Shown: positions 63,479 through 64,000 of the stretch, in pieces
Layout: each line of letters starts with the position of its first letter
How positions within the stretch are numbered: the stretch's first letter is position 1
DNA from: Littorina saxatilis
Taxonomy: Eukaryota; Mollusca; Gastropoda; Littorinimorpha; Littorinidae
NCBI RefSeq assembly: GCF_037325665.1
Contig: NC_090253.1
Location: forward strand, 44,833,058 to 44,897,057
Direction of reading: 5' to 3'
DNA: 64,000 nt
Translations under genes and position numbers: made by a program
Notes under the pieces: generated by a model
What the model was told of the DNA's origin: nothing
The model's database searches: none
Seen by the model: only the letters and a program-made list of their open reading frames with translations

Positions 63479-63569
63479 AGAGGTCCCACTCGCAACTCTG
63501 TACGACATCCCTTTTGTCAAATCTCCCTTACTGAACAAAGTATAGTAGGTTTTGGACTCGAACAATATG
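63479..63569 (+). CDS. candidate internal exon, unknown product
   Basis: A long pyrimidine tract and TACAG precede a 91-base open stretch reading RGPTRNSVRHPFCQISLTEQ then SIVGFGLEQY. The strong donor ATG/GTAAGTG follows. No family was recognised and there is no paralogue in the window, so this is a splice-signal-based guess only. The rest to 64000 shows no further gene. Confidence 0.25.
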
Positions 63570-64000
63570 GTAAGTGTAGGGAAGCGATTTAAGAACAAGT
63601 GCGCACATTAAAACATCATTGCTGAAGGTGTATGTGTATAATTTTATTCTTGTTTTTGACAAATAAATGAGCTGTTGAACAAATACACATTCGTTGACTT
63701 ATCGCAGTTTGCATTGTATGTGTTAATGTGTGTATATGTACATCCTGTTATATGTTTTTCTTCTGTGATGTACTTTGCTTACATCTGCCTGTTAACATTA
63801 CAACAAGGCATTCCTATTGATATGTTTAAATTTTGCAAACAGTGACCTTTTATTTCTGACTTGGGAACAACACTGATGAAAGCATCTATCATTTTTTCTG
63901 TCACAACTCATACACAAAATCTATTGCACGTTTTGAACTGTTTATTAAAACTGCCAACAGAATAATTAGTGATGAAACAGCCATGATTACACTCAACACA

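Overview
This is a repeat-dense stretch of an animal nuclear genome, most likely a marine gastropod mollusc. The main support is a receptor on the minus strand at about 29.0-32.3 kb that joins LDL-receptor class A modules, leucine-rich repeats and a rhodopsin-type seven-helix domain, the architecture of snail GRL101. The repeat families also resemble those I remember from periwinkles (Littorina), but that is from memory and could not be checked. Host genes have short exons with GT-AG sites and long introns packed with SINEs, LINEs, foldback elements and microsatellites.

Layout. 0-10 kb: decayed LINE pieces, a SINE, and an I-like LINE (endonuclease, reverse transcriptase, RNase H) at about 5.1-9.96 kb that has been hit by at least three other repeats. 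10.7-23.5 kb: a minus-strand arylsulfatase B-like gene remnant whose exons are far apart; its 3' part is rearranged and one exon carries a 60-bp SINE-tail insertion. A DIRS-type tyrosine-recombinase retroelement (14.7-19.5 kb) lies in one of its introns. 23.6-28.4 kb: a Ty3/Gypsy element with matching LTRs. 29.0-32.3 kb: the GRL101-like receptor, with a SINE in its last intron. 33.6-38.1 kb: a LINE fragment, several short tandem duplications and the first exon of a ZNF862-like hAT transposase.

38.2-48.4 kb is a tandem array of about 1.24-kb units. Its first unit is split by a 4.65-kb element with CAGGGTTCC-type inverted ends and carries an empty SINE site. The next four units carry the SINE and alternate in an A-B-A-B pattern. 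48.9-49.2 kb holds interleaved inverted repeats. 49.4 kb holds a PPP1R21-like exon with an internal stop.

50.1-60.3 kb is the most unusual part. Two diverged copies of a segment each contain an exon made of 30-bp minisatellite units coding a 10-residue repeat, followed by an acidic exon. A unique exon sits between the copies. A last exon codes another proline-rich repeat and a C2H2-like zinc finger. The splice phases fit together almost throughout, so this looks like a modular gene, possibly transposon-derived, that I cannot name. The introns of this region carry SINE-like copies with a head resembling 5S rRNA. From 60.3 kb to the end there are a SINE, a second copy of a dispersed repeat, AT-rich sequence and one candidate exon near 63.5 kb.
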